Below are positions 9,670 through 18,429 of a DNA stretch of 64,000 nucleotides, piece by piece. The DNA comes from Polaribacter sp. Hel_I_88. GTDB lineage: Bacteria > Bacteroidota > Bacteroidia > Flavobacteriales > Flavobacteriaceae. The notes beneath the pieces are model-generated. The model had not been told where the DNA came from. It did not search any database and saw only the letters and a list, made by a program, of their open reading frames with translations. Position 1 is the stretch's first letter; each line of letters starts with the position of its first letter. Both the position numbers and the translations under genes were made by a program. The stretch covers positions 1,240,001 to 1,304,000 of the forward strand of contig NZ_JHZZ01000001.1 in NCBI RefSeq assembly GCF_000687935.1, given 5' to 3'.

Positions 9670-11886
9670 TTATTTAGTCAATTGTATTACAATTGCTTTA
9701 GCTTTTTTCCCCTCTTCTGTATTACCATAATTTACTGCTACATATTCTAAAGCAGTTTTATAAGTTTCTTTATCTTGAAACTTACCAATGGCAAGTGCTT
9801 TTAAAAGCTCGAATTTTGGTAATAAATCTGCATTTGGTATCGTTGGTAAAGTTGCATCGATTTTAGTAATTACATCTTCAAATTTATCCTCTTTATATAA
9901 ATAATAAATTTCTTTGTACGTTTTTTCAACTTCAGTTTCTTCAATTTGTTCTTCTTCAAACTGAATTTCTGGATTCAAAATTATTTGCGCGAATTTTGTT
10001 TCTGGATATTTTGTTAGAATAACATTTTTATGTTTTTCGGCATTTTGGGCTTCACCTAAATTTGTATAAATTTGATACAAATGCCAGTTTATTGGTAAAA
10101 TTAACTCTTTATTTGGGTTTAAAGAAGCAACTCTTTCTAGCCTTTGTTTTGCTAAATTTTGATTTTTAAATTGTTCTTTATAAATCAAACCTAACTCATA
10201 TAAAGCTTGATTTCTATCTATAACCAAACTATCGATTACAACTTGTTCTGTAGGAATTGCGTTTAAATAAGTATCTAAATCATATTTTAAATTGGTTTTA
10301 GAAACCTGTGTAGAATCTTGTAATGCACTACCAATTGTTGCTTTTTCTGACCATCTCCAATTATCCTCTAACCTTCTTGCTCCCCAAATTTTTTGAAATT
10401 CGGTTTTACCAAAACTTAACGATTGATTGTTATAAAAATACCACTTTCCTTTATCAGCAGCATTTAAACCATTACTAACGTTCCCAAATGCTATTTGATT
10501 TAATCTTAATTGTGCAGCATCTTCATCTGCCTTTTTAATTTTTTCTATATAATTCTCAAAAAATGCTGTTTGTTCTTCTTTTGATAGGGATGCAATTTTA
10601 ATAATGCTATCATTTTCGGTAACAACATCTTCAAACTTAATTAAAGAAGCTAAGTTTTTATATTTTCTTTTGATGCGTCTAATTCTGATATCTAACGTAT
10701 CATTTGTAACTTGTAAAACGCTATCATAATAAGAACTTGCTTTTTGATATGCGTCTTGTTTAAAATAGATATTTCCAAGTTTTTCGTACGTATATGTTTT
10801 TTGTTTATCTCCGCCATTTTTAGATCTCAAAGAACTATTATAATAAGCAATTGCTTGTTGTAAACTGTCGTTTTTTTCATGTAGAAAACCAACTTGATAA
10901 TTCAATTCATCTAAAAAAGGTCTATTATCTCGATCTTTAATCAGTTTTTTCATATCATCGATTAAAGAGACAATTGATGAATCTTTTTCACTGTTTTTTG
11001 CAATTTCTAAACGTGCGTGAATTTTATATTTATAAGGAGCTTTTTTAAAGTTTGCCAATCTTCTAAAAACTACATTTGCTGAATCTTTTTTATTTTCAGA
11101 AGCATAAAGTTGTCCTAAAATAAATAAATTTCTTGCTGCTTGGTATTCATCGTTTAAAGTTCTAGTAGCTAATTGTAAGTGCTTTTTAACTTTTTGAAGA
11201 CTATCTGTTTTTGTGTATGCCATTGCCAAAGCTGTGTGCCCTTTTTCTTTAATTTCTTCTGGCAAATTTTTCTCTACACTATCATTTGCTTGTAAAAGCA
11301 ACTTTAAAGATTCTATAGCAAACTCTTCATTATCTAATCTTACGTTTGTTTTTGCTCTCCAAATTTTGGTTTCTGAGATTAAACTAGCATTTGGATAATT
11401 AAGAATTACGTAATTAAAAGCCTCTATTGCAGGAATAAAACGTTGTGAGTAATAGCGATCTTTACCAAGTAATAAGTAGGCTTCGTCCATTTGGCTATTT
11501 CTCTCAATACCATCAATATTCATTTTATGAAGCTGAATAGCTTTTACTGCTTTTTCTTCAGATTTTTCGAACGGAGTTGATGTTTTATTATCATTGTCAT
11601 TCCCACCAAAACCAGCACCTGGACCGTTATTAAATTTTGGAATTACAATTTTATCTTCCTGAAACTCTACAGGTTCTATGGGTAAAATTTCAAAATAATC
11701 ATCTTTGTAACCTTCATTTATGCCATCAATACCTTCTTTAAAAGCCTGTTTTCCATTAAATAAAACATTGTATTTTGTGGTTAATGCATGATAATTCCTA
11801 CTAATAATAGTATTCTTTTTGGTGCTACAAGAATAGATAGCCACAAAAAGTATTAAAATGACAAGTATTTTTTGAGTGTTTTTCAC
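9670..11886 (-). CDS. sprE: TPR lipoprotein of the type IX secretion system, SprE/PorW-like
   Basis: A 738-residue protein with a signal peptide and lipobox (IYSC), then YHALTTKYNVLFNGKQAF, which I recognise as the start of SprE (Flavobacterium) and PorW (Porphyromonas). The rest is TPR-like helical pairs from about residue 120 to the end. SprE/PorW is a periplasm-facing lipoprotein needed for T9SS function and gliding. The same window encodes five proteins with T9SS sorting tails that would depend on that system. Somewhat shorter than the 800-plus residues of better-known homologues. The assignment rests on N-terminal similarity and TPR content. Confidence 0.75.
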   Translation of the reverse strand: MKNTQKILVILILFVAIYSCSTKKNTIISRNYHALTTKYNVLFNGKQAFKEGIDGINEGYKDDYFEILPIEPVEFQEDKIVIPKFNNGPGAGFGGNDNDNKTSTPFEKSEEKAVKAIQLHKMNIDGIERNSQMDEAYLLLGKDRYYSQRFIPAIEAFNYVILNYPNASLISETKIWRAKTNVRLDNEEFAIESLKLLLQANDSVEKNLPEEIKEKGHTALAMAYTKTDSLQKVKKHLQLATRTLNDEYQAARNLFILGQLYASENKKDSANVVFRRLANFKKAPYKYKIHARLEIAKNSEKDSSIVSLIDDMKKLIKDRDNRPFLDELNYQVGFLHEKNDSLQQAIAYYNSSLRSKNGGDKQKTYTYEKLGNIYFKQDAYQKASSYYDSVLQVTNDTLDIRIRRIKRKYKNLASLIKFEDVVTENDSIIKIASLSKEEQTAFFENYIEKIKKADEDAAQLRLNQIAFGNVSNGLNAADKGKWYFYNNQSLSFGKTEFQKIWGARRLEDNWRWSEKATIGSALQDSTQVSKTNLKYDLDTYLNAIPTEQVVIDSLVIDRNQALYELGLIYKEQFKNQNLAKQRLERVASLNPNKELILPINWHLYQIYTNLGEAQNAEKHKNVILTKYPETKFAQIILNPEIQFEEEQIEETEVEKTYKEIYYLYKEDKFEDVITKIDATLPTIPNADLLPKFELLKALAIGKFQDKETYKTALEYVAVNYGNTEEGKKAKAIVIQLTK

Positions 11887-11917
11887 ACAGATACATCTAA
11901 ATTAAAAAATTGTTTTT

Positions 11918-11925
11918 CAAAACTA
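11918..11925 (-). promoter_or_regulatory. Candidate -7 box upstream of the sprE-bactofilin-atp genes
   Basis: The minus strand reads TAGTTTTG, an exact match to the Bacteroidota -7 consensus TAnnTTTG, 32 bp before the sprE start codon and directly after the upstream operon's terminator. I see no good -33 TTG element, so the call is tentative. Confidence 0.4.
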
Positions 11926-11928
11926 AAA

Positions 11929-11975
11929 ACTCTTATTTATAACTAATTTTGAACTAAAATAGTATAAATAAGAGT
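11929..11975 (-). terminator. Terminator of the PadR/ABC transporter operon
   Basis: ACTCTTATTTATA (11929-11941) pairs with TATAAATAAGAGT (11963-11975), extended by CTA/TAG past a single-base bulge. The minus strand continues into TTTTTAG. It lies 33 bp past the ABC ATPase stop. Confidence 0.75.
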
Positions 11976-12007
11976 GTAAAAATAGTAATAAAATAAGAAT
12001 AGCGTAC

Positions 12008-12703
12008 TTATACCGAAAAATAACTCTCCAACTCTTTTAAAGTTTCTGTTGATGTTACAATATCTTTCACCACATTTCCTTTATCTAAAACTACAATTCG
12101 CTCACAAACTTCGGTTACGTGTGTTAAATCGTGACTAGAAATTAACACAGTAACCTCTCTATTTTCAGTTAATTCTTTAATGATTGTTTTTAACCTGATT
12201 TGAGTTGTAGGATCTAAATTTGCAAAAGGCTCATCTAAAATTACAACTTGTGGATTGCCCATCATTGCTGCAACAATACCTGCTTTTTTCTGATTTCCTT
12301 TGCTTAGATCTCTTAAAAACTTCTTTTTTCCTGTGATTTCTCCATTAAAAAACTCATCAAACTTGCTTAAAAAAGTTTTCACATCAGCCTTGTTCATGCC
12401 TCTTAAATCGCCAACAAACTCAAAATATTCTTCTGGAGTTAAATAACCGATTAAAAAAGATTCATCAATAAAAGAACCTGTAAAAGATTTCCACGCTTCA
12501 CTTTCGTTCACTTGAATATCATGGTTTACAATGGCACCTGAAGTTGGTCTTATCAAATCTAACAAAATATTAAAATAAGTGGTTTTTCCTGCACCATTAT
12601 TACCTACCAAACCAAAACTTTGTCCTGTTGGTATCTCTAAAGATTCTATATGCAATACCTCTGCTTGTCCGTATTTTTTGGTAAGTTGCGTAGTTTGTAT
12701 CAT
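12008..12703 (-). CDS. ABC transporter ATP-binding protein
   Basis: A 231-residue ATPase that powers a two-component ABC exporter on the inner face of the membrane. Walker A is GNNGAGKTT at residues 34-42, the signature variant LSKGN is at 133-137, Walker B with the catalytic Glu is VVILDEP at 153-159, and the switch His lies in SSHDL. It begins 7 bp after the stop of the DUF5687 permease, its expected partner. It is the last gene of the operon padR - membrane protein - permease - ATPase. The cargo is unknown. Because the permease gene is frameshifted, the ATPase may now lack a working partner. Confidence 0.92.
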   Translation of the reverse strand: MIQTTQLTKKYGQAEVLHIESLEIPTGQSFGLVGNNGAGKTTYFNILLDLIRPTSGAIVNHDIQVNESEAWKSFTGSFIDESFLIGYLTPEEYFEFVGDLRGMNKADVKTFLSKFDEFFNGEITGKKKFLRDLSKGNQKKAGIVAAMMGNPQVVILDEPFANLDPTTQIRLKTIIKELTENREVTVLISSHDLTHVTEVCERIVVLDKGNVVKDIVTSTETLKELESYFSV

Positions 12704-12710
12704 TGTGTGT

Positions 12711-14175
12711 TTAGTTTTCTTGATTAAATGCGTGAATCATTACATATTTATTTGCAATGTATTTTTTTGTGATGGCTGCCATCATTTTTTTATGCAAAGC
12801 AATGCCAATAAAGCCTAAAATTGCCAAAGTTAAGGTTGCAATTTCAAAACTAACTAACCAATTTATCAATCCAAAAATTGCCATTGGTAAAATCATTAAA
12901 GGCAAACCAATTAACCATTGTACAGCTCCTGTTCCTTGAAAATTAAATGCGGCTTTTTCATCTAAATTTATCTTTTTTCTGTTGAAAGTTCCTCCATATA
13001 AAATTACATGTGTATTTACACCCACATTGTAAATCATGGCTGCAAAATGGACTAATAAAATTTTCCATCCAAAATACACATAAGGAATTCCAAGAACAAA
13101 AAGTGCAACCACACTAATTGCCATTAGTGTAAATTTTGACTTTAAATAACGTTCGTATTTAAAATTCTGACTCATTAGCATTTTATAGTAACTGCTGTCC
13201 CAAGCAGGAATAAATTGCCCAAAATTGATTAAAAATGTTCCTGTTGAGAAAATCCCGACTAAAACATACATTACTTGCATTTCTGCATACATTGGTTGCG
13301 TATAGAAAATTAAACCATAACCCAAACCAACTGCCAACATCCAAATACCAGATTTTGTCCGTTTATTTCTCCACATTAAACGTAAATCGTTTTTTATAAA
13401 AGGTGCTAAATCTCCTAATTTTTCTGTAAATGATAAATCGGATGCGTTTACCTCTTTTATTTTTTCTGATATAATGGCATCTAAATAAATTTCGTTTCGT
13501 AATTGTTTATAGTTTGTAACATATAACCCTATTAAAATCAATAAAAATATAGCTGCTAAAAATGGCGTTTGATAAATGGCATCAAAACCTTTACCTACAA
13601 AACCAGGCAAATCGAACCAATTAAAATGTTGCACTAAATATCCTAAAATCAACAGCGTTATCAACCCTCCAAAAACAGTGTTATTTTTATTGACTAAAAA
13701 GTTAAAGAAATTTGCAGATTGTATTAGTAAAATCATGGTTGCTAACCAACCCAAAACCCCTGCTATATCATAACCTTCTTTAATTAATACGATTGAAAAT
13801 GGAATGTAAAAAAACAAGCCCATAATATTAAAAAAGGACAAAGATGATTTTGCCAAAATAAAATGGACAATCTTATTTTTGAATAGGCAATGTTAGCAAA
13901 GGTTTAATATTCATTACAGGTAATTTCTGCATGATGTACCTGAAAATTAAATCGCCAATAATTGCATATAATAAAAATGCGTTTGCAACCAAAAGTGGAT
14001 CTTTGTTTGGATATATATCTTTTAAGGCATAAAAACCACCAAAGCCCATAATTAGGAATATAACAGTAAAATAAAGCCCAAAAAATCCGATTAAAATTTT
14101 TGCTCCCAAACTTTTACTAAAAGAAGCTGATCGAAAAAATTGTTTCCATTCTAAGTTTAAAAAATGTGAAATCAT
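12711..14175 (-). pseudogene. DUF5687-family ABC permease, interrupted by a frameshift
   Basis: Two adjacent frames together make one DUF5687 membrane protein of about 490 residues. The 5' part (14175-13873, 100 aa) begins MISHFLNLEWKQFFRSASFS and stops just after LTLPIQK. The 3' part continues in another frame as KIVHFILAKSSLSFFNIMGL and runs to 12711 with about ten hydrophobic segments. The break is at a run of five identical bases (plus-strand T 13876-13880). Removing one base gives Q-N-K-I-V-H, and adding two gives Q-K-N-K-I-V-H, either of which restores one frame. The 3' part has no ATG near the junction, only a TTG. It may be a real mutation, a sequencing error in a homopolymer, or slippage. 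Confidence 0.85.
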
Positions 14176-14223
14176 AGGTTTGGTTAATTAGTTGGTTTAT
14201 TAGTAGTTGATTTTGTTTTTTTG

Positions 14224-14931
14224 TTACAAACTTTTTACAATTTTATATTCTGGGTAGGTTTCTTGTAACAATTCTTCTGCTTTTTCTGGAATTACGTAGT
14301 TAGAAACGTAAAATAGAATACAAAGCACTGTTAAAATGAAGGAGATAATAACAAGCAAATAGGTTTCCATTTCAAGAAAGTTAAAATTTGTTAAGTTGAT
14401 AATATTAAACAAATTAACTAAAGCCATCACAGTAAAGCCATTTTTTGTAGTGCCAATCATTTCTTCTAACAAAAAGATTTTTTCATTATTTTTTTCTTTT
14501 TTCTTACGTTCCTTTCTAACTTTATAAATCATAATCATTTCAAAAATGATAACTATTAAAAGTGTTCCTAAAAGAATAAATTCTGAGTATGGAATTTGAA
14601 GCACAATAAAAAACCCTAAAAAAATAAGTGCAGTCGTTATAATTTTTGGCAACGTAAACCATTCTTTAGCAAAACGTAACAAAATTTTCCAATAACGTTT
14701 ATTCATTTGTTTTTGTTTAGCTTCAACAACATCCATAAAACCAAAAATACCGAATTTCTTAAAGGATTTATCTCTGGCGTTTATAAATGATAAATCAGGC
14801 TGCGCCTGCCAAATTTCTTCGATATCGTTTGCTAAATGATCTACCAACTCAGTTTGCACATCATAATGATATACATAATGTTGGCGTGTAAATTTGTAAA
14901 GGTTTTCTATTTGAGGGTTTGTTAGTTTCAT
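14224..14931 (-). CDS. Membrane protein of the PadR operon (HAAS/DUF1700-like N-terminus)
   Basis: A 235-residue protein. Residues 1-80 are soluble and helical, with the pattern LVDHLANDIEEIWQA and FINARDKSFKKFG seen in proteins that pair with PadR regulators. Four transmembrane helices follow (about 97-115, 118-136, 165-185 and 192-212). It lies 11 bp downstream of padR, so the two are co-expressed. In such operons the membrane protein commonly accompanies an ABC exporter, but its own role is not known. Family naming is from memory and tentative. Confidence 0.75.
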   Translation of the reverse strand: MKLTNPQIENLYKFTRQHYVYHYDVQTELVDHLANDIEEIWQAQPDLSFINARDKSFKKFGIFGFMDVVEAKQKQMNKRYWKILLRFAKEWFTLPKIITTALIFLGFFIVLQIPYSEFILLGTLLIVIIFEMIMIYKVRKERKKKEKNNEKIFLLEEMIGTTKNGFTVMALVNLFNIINLTNFNFLEMETYLLVIISFILTVLCILFYVSNYVIPEKAEELLQETYPEYKIVKSL

Positions 14932-14942
14932 AGTTGAAAAAT

Positions 14943-15281
14943 TTACTCCAAACTAAATTTAGGATTTACCAAATGTTGCATTGTTTTTAAAAACTCTTGC
15001 ATTTCTGCTAATTTGTTGGCAGTTTCTTTGGTGCCACTTTCTGTAAGCTTGTAATATTTACGGAGTCTGTTACCAACTTTTGCAACCTCAACATCTAACA
15101 AACCATCAGCTTCTAACTTATGTAAAGCTGGGTACAAAGCACCTTCTGTAATATTTAATTCGCCTTTGGTAAGCTCTTTTACTCTCTGGGTAATTTCATA
15201 ACCATACATTTTATCATTACTTTCTAATAATTTTAAAATGATGGTTTGTAAAGACCCTTTGTATAATTTTTGTTTCGCCAT
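14943..15281 (-). CDS. PadR-family transcriptional regulator
   Basis: A 112-residue DNA-binding protein. The winged-helix domain of about residues 8-90 has the PadR pattern: YKGSLQTIILKLLE, the MYGYEI turn, EGALYPALHKLEADGLL for the recognition helix, and a wing with RKYYKLTESG. A short C-terminal helix completes a small (subfamily 2-type) PadR. It heads the ABC export operon. A 9-bp inverted repeat overlapping a TAnnTTTG promoter box lies about 100 bp upstream, so autorepression relieved by a ligand or stress is likely. Confidence 0.93.
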   Translation of the reverse strand: MAKQKLYKGSLQTIILKLLESNDKMYGYEITQRVKELTKGELNITEGALYPALHKLEADGLLDVEVAKVGNRLRKYYKLTESGTKETANKLAEMQEFLKTMQHLVNPKFSLE

Positions 15282-15374
15282 TTTCGTATCTTTATCATCC
15301 TTAAAGCTAGATAAATTTTCAAAGAAATTAAGCTTCTAATGCTTTCGTGAAAATTTATAAATATTTACTGAAAC

Positions 15375-15382
15375 CAAATATA
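15375..15382 (-). promoter_or_regulatory. Candidate -7 promoter box of padR
   Basis: The minus strand reads TATATTTG, an exact TAnnTTTG match, 93 bp upstream of the padR start. It overlaps the left arm of the inverted repeat at 15379-15401, the arrangement expected for a repressor blocking polymerase. No clear -33 element is visible. Confidence 0.55.
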
Positions 15383-15401
15383 CATAATTTTCTTATGTAT
15401 A
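15379..15401. promoter_or_regulatory. Probable PadR operator
   Basis: TATACATAA (15379-15387), a 5-base spacer and TTATGTATA (15393-15401) form a perfect 9-bp inverted repeat. A third half-site-like TATGTATTA follows near 15409-15417. ATACAT/ATGTAT repeats are typical of PadR-family operators. Binding is inferred. Confidence 0.6.
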
Positions 15402-15431
15402 AGAATAGTATGTATTAACTTTTGATAAAAA

Positions 15432-15461
15432 AAATTCCGAAAATTTACATTTTCGGAATTT
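15432..15461 (-). terminator. Terminator of the thioredoxin gene
   Basis: A perfect 12-bp stem (AAATTCCGAAAA at 15432-15443 with TTTTCGGAATTT at 15450-15461), a 6-base loop and a minus-strand T-run (plus-strand A-run just before), 80 bp past the thioredoxin stop. Confidence 0.85.
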
Positions 15462-15540
15462 AATTATTTTGTAATTTTAAGAATTCTTAGCTTTAAAAAA
15501 GGAAGAATCTTTAAAAATATGAGTTTTCCCCTTTGGGGAA

Positions 15541-15906
15541 TTAAAGGGGCTTTTCCACCTTTAAAACATCAGCAATAATACGTTCTAATTCTGTTTTTGG
15601 TAAAGCTCCATTTGCCATTTGTGGGTCACCTTCTGCAGGGCAAAACAACATTGATGGAATACTTCTAATGCCAAATGCTGCAGCTAATTCTTGTTCAGCT
15701 TCAGTATCAATTTTATAAACATCAATCTTCTCTTTATATTCTTCAGAAAGCACTTCTAAAACTGGTGCTAATGCTTTGCATGGGCCACACCAATCTGCAT
15801 AAAAATCAATCAAAGCTGGCTTGTTTCCTTCAAATTTCCATTCTTTATTTTTTTCAAAGTTGAATATTTTTTCTAAAAATGTTTGTTTTGTTAAGTTTTC
15901 TGTCAT
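15541..15906 (-). CDS. trxA: Thioredoxin
   Basis: A 121-residue cytosolic thiol-disulfide reductase. The active site WCGPC is at residues 39-43. The cis-Pro turn is GIRSIPSMLFC, preceded by the usual KIDTEAEQELAAAF segment. There is no signal peptide or extra domain. One additional Cys follows the cis-Pro loop. It is a single-gene unit with its own promoter-like box and terminator. The symbol is used in the generic sense, since flavobacteria carry several thioredoxins. Confidence 0.9.
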   Translation of the reverse strand: MTENLTKQTFLEKIFNFEKNKEWKFEGNKPALIDFYADWCGPCKALAPVLEVLSEEYKEKIDVYKIDTEAEQELAAAFGIRSIPSMLFCPAEGDPQMANGALPKTELERIIADVLKVEKPL

Positions 15907-15958
15907 TGTTATTTTATTTTTCTCAATTCAATTGAGTTTTTGTTAATTTATAATTCTG

Positions 15959-15966
15959 CAAAATTA
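15959..15966 (-). promoter_or_regulatory. Candidate -7 promoter box of the thioredoxin gene
   Basis: The minus strand reads TAATTTTG (TAnnTTTG match) 53 bp before the start codon. A perfect 7-bp palindrome, CTCAATT-C-AATTGAG (15922-15936), lies in the leader between box and gene. Its role is unknown. Confidence 0.45.
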
Positions 15967-16124
15967 GTCGGTTTTAAGGTTGATACATTACAGTTAGTTA
16001 TGTTTCTAAAAAAATGACTCACAGAATTAAATTCAGAAAATAAAAAAAGTATCATTTGCAATAATTAAGTTTGTTTTGCAACGAATTGGCAACAACTCTA
16101 CATAGCTATTGAAACTTACTAAAT

Positions 16125-16507
16125 CTTAAACTGTTGTGCATTTTAAATAATGCTAATTTTAATGTTATTTATATTTCTATTAAATACAAATTTGTTAATA
16201 TATTGAATAATTGTTAACGCTGTTATTTTTGATAATACTCTAGTTTTAAAAACACTAAAAGATTTAGCGTAATTTCTTCTAATCATAAATTGATCACGTA
16301 ACTGCGAAAATAATGTCTCAATTCTTTTTATTTTCTTTCTAAATACATAAGGTTGATTTTTGATATTTTTCTTAATACTTCCAATATTCTTTCGTAATTT
16401 ACACTTATATTACTCATTATAAATGATTTAAGGTTAAATAAATTTACTAATTTTCAGTAAGATGAGCAACTATTTTAACTTAAATCATAATGCACAAAAG
16501 GTTTAAG
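16125..16507 (-). mobile_element. Internally deleted IS982-family insertion element
   Basis: A 383-bp element bounded by imperfect inverted repeats: CTTAAACTGTTGTGCAT at 16125-16141 and ATGCACAAAAGGTTTAAG at 16490-16507 (they match over about 16 positions with one gap and one mismatch). Inside, on the minus strand, lie the first 20 or so codons and the last 75 or so codons of an IS982 transposase, with the catalytic middle missing. The transposase stop is within a few bases of the left repeat, as in intact elements. I see no convincing target-site duplication. It can no longer move by itself. It separates the housekeeping block from the PUL. Confidence 0.75.
16143..16417 (-). pseudogene. IS982-family transposase remnant
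   Basis: From ATG at 16417 the frame reads MSNISVNYERILEVLRKIS, a typical IS982 N-terminus, then stops. A second frame continues as NQPYVFRKKIKRIETLFSQL and RDQFMIRRNYAKSF to ALTIIQYINKFVFN, the conserved IS982 C-terminal region including its last acidic residue (ETLFSQL), and ends at 16143-16145. About 200 internal residues with the other catalytic acids are gone. It is non-functional. Family recognition is from memory of IS982 C-termini and is strong. Confidence 0.75.
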
Positions 16508-16646
16508 CAAATATTTAATACAAAAAGTGCTATACAGTTTCTATTTTTTTACAACAATTGTAGTTATTAATTTTTATTTAGACACAAGAAATAAAAAAGA
16601 ATTCTTATTTTGTAAGTAAAAAACCACAACTTAAATTCAATATAAA

Positions 16647-18107
16647 ATGAATCATATTACCAACCTAAAAAAAATAATATTCGTAGCTGGGATTGCTTTA
16701 TTACAAATCGTAGGATTACAAACCATTAATGCAGAAATTAAACTTCCTGCAATTGTATCTTCTAACATGGTTTTGCAGCGTAATACCAATATTTTAATTT
16801 GGGGATGGGCAAATGCAAATGAGAAAATAGATATTAAAACTTCATGGATTGCTAAATCTTATCAAATAAAAGCAGATAAAAATGGAAATTGGAGCGTAGA
16901 GATTAAAACAACAAATAGTAAAAAACCTCATACAATTAATTTAAAAAGTTCAGTTTCAAACATTACGTTAAACAACATATTGTTTGGAGAAGTTTGGCTG
17001 TGTTCTGGACAATCTAATATGGAGCAGCCCATTAAAGGTTTTGATGGACAACCTACTTTTGGTTCTTTAAATGCTACAGTAAATTCTTACAACCCAAATT
17101 TACGTTTATTTACGGTTCAAAAAGAAGGCTCAAAACAAGCATTAAATGATATTGCAAAGTTTACCAATTGGCAAGAAGCTTCATCTGAAACTGTTCCTGA
17201 TTTTAGTGCAATTGCTTATTTTTTTGGTCAACAATTACAAGAAGTATTAGATGTTCCAGTTGGTTTAATACACACTTCTTGGGGAGGTAGTAGAATTGAA
17301 GCCTGGATGAGTAATAAGGTAATTAGCACATATCAAAGCGTTAATCTTGACAATGTAGATATCTCAAAAGGTACAAATCAAATTCCTTCTGTTCTTTTTA
17401 ATGCAATGATTAATCCTTTAGTTAATTATAAAATAAAAGGGGCTTTATGGTATCAAGGAGAATCTAATAGAACTGAACCAGAAGAGTACAAGAAACTATT
17501 CCCTGCAATGGTTAAAGATTGGCGATCGCGTTGGGAAATTGGAGAATTCCCATTTTATTTTGTTCAGATAGCTCCTTTTACTTATTCGAACAATAAGCTT
17601 TTAGAAAATAAAGATAATTCTGCTTTTATGAGAGAAGCACAACTTCAATCTTTAGATTTAATTCCTAATTCTGGAATAGCCATTACTATGGATATTGGTG
17701 ATGAATTTTCCATTCATCCTCCAAAAAAGAAAGAAGTTGCAGACAGATTATTGTACAATGCATTAAACAAAACCTACGGATTTAAAAATATAGATTATAA
17801 CGCACCTTCTTATGATTTTTTTGAGATTCAAAATGGTGGAATTAAACTTTCTTTTAAAGATGTAGAAACTGGAATTTATTCATTTGATACTATAGAAGAT
17901 TTTGAAATTGCAGGAGCTGATAAAGTCTTTTATCCTGCGGAAGCTAAAATTGTAAATCGTAGAAATATATTTGTTAAAAGTGATAAAGTAGAGAAACCCA
18001 TTGCTGTTAGATATGCATGGAAAAACTGGGTAAAAGCTTCTCTTTTTGACAATTCTCTTTTACCTCTCTCTTCTTTCAGAACAGATAGCTGGAGTGATTC
18101 TAAATAA
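16647..18107 (+). CDS. Secreted SASA/CE20-like carbohydrate acetylesterase
   Basis: A 486-residue protein with a signal peptide (about 1-29, cleavage after INA). After an N-terminal beta-sandwich (30-115) comes the SGNH domain: SGQSNM at residues 120-125 holds the nucleophile Ser123, GLIHTSWGGSRIEAWM gives the Gly block, and WYQGESNR the Asn block. A later GDEFSIHPPKK supplies the Asp-x-x-His-type pair. This is the sialate O-acetylesterase-like family, whose members remove O-acetyl groups from many glycans, including plant and algal polysaccharides. It is the only plus-strand gene in the PUL, convergent with the GH35 gene. It probably deacetylates the same substrate. Confidence 0.85.
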   Translation: MNHITNLKKIIFVAGIALLQIVGLQTINAEIKLPAIVSSNMVLQRNTNILIWGWANANEKIDIKTSWIAKSYQIKADKNGNWSVEIKTTNSKKPHTINLKSSVSNITLNNILFGEVWLCSGQSNMEQPIKGFDGQPTFGSLNATVNSYNPNLRLFTVQKEGSKQALNDIAKFTNWQEASSETVPDFSAIAYFFGQQLQEVLDVPVGLIHTSWGGSRIEAWMSNKVISTYQSVNLDNVDISKGTNQIPSVLFNAMINPLVNYKIKGALWYQGESNRTEPEEYKKLFPAMVKDWRSRWEIGEFPFYFVQIAPFTYSNNKLLENKDNSAFMREAQLQSLDLIPNSGIAITMDIGDEFSIHPPKKKEVADRLLYNALNKTYGFKNIDYNAPSYDFFEIQNGGIKLSFKDVETGIYSFDTIEDFEIAGADKVFYPAEAKIVNRRNIFVKSDKVEKPIAVRYAWKNWVKASLFDNSLLPLSSFRTDSWSDSK

Positions 18108-18429
18108 TTCAACGGTTTAGTTTTAATAGAAAATAAACTTATTACAATAAAATTTTTGAAACTAAATAGGCATTGAAATGATAGTTTCATTATTCAAAAT
18201 TTGAAAATGATAATATATCTATTCTATAAAATAAGTATATGCTTTTTTTCCTTTCTTCTCTTATAACTAAAAGGCAAGAAAATATAGTAATAAGCATTAC
18301 CATAAATAAAATGATTTTAAGAAAAAGCTATTTAACAAGTTCTCTAATGAAAATTTGTATAAATTTTAGTTTGTAAAATAAATAGGATAGTGCAATTCTT
18401 CAGTTGTATAAAGTAGAAAAATAAAATTT
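18108..18429. other. Convergent intergenic region
   Basis: The 322 bp between the esterase (plus) and GH35 (minus) stops are AT-rich and contain no open frame of note. The only structure is a weak inverted repeat (GAAACTA 18158-18164 with TAGTTTC 18182-18188, 17-base loop). No convincing terminator was found for either gene. Confidence 0.5.

Noticed and set aside
16001..16120. Short minus-strand frame (FNSYVELLPIRCKTN) left of the IS982 remnant
   Set aside because: It has no start codon in a sensible place and no family resemblance I can support; left as non-coding DNA.
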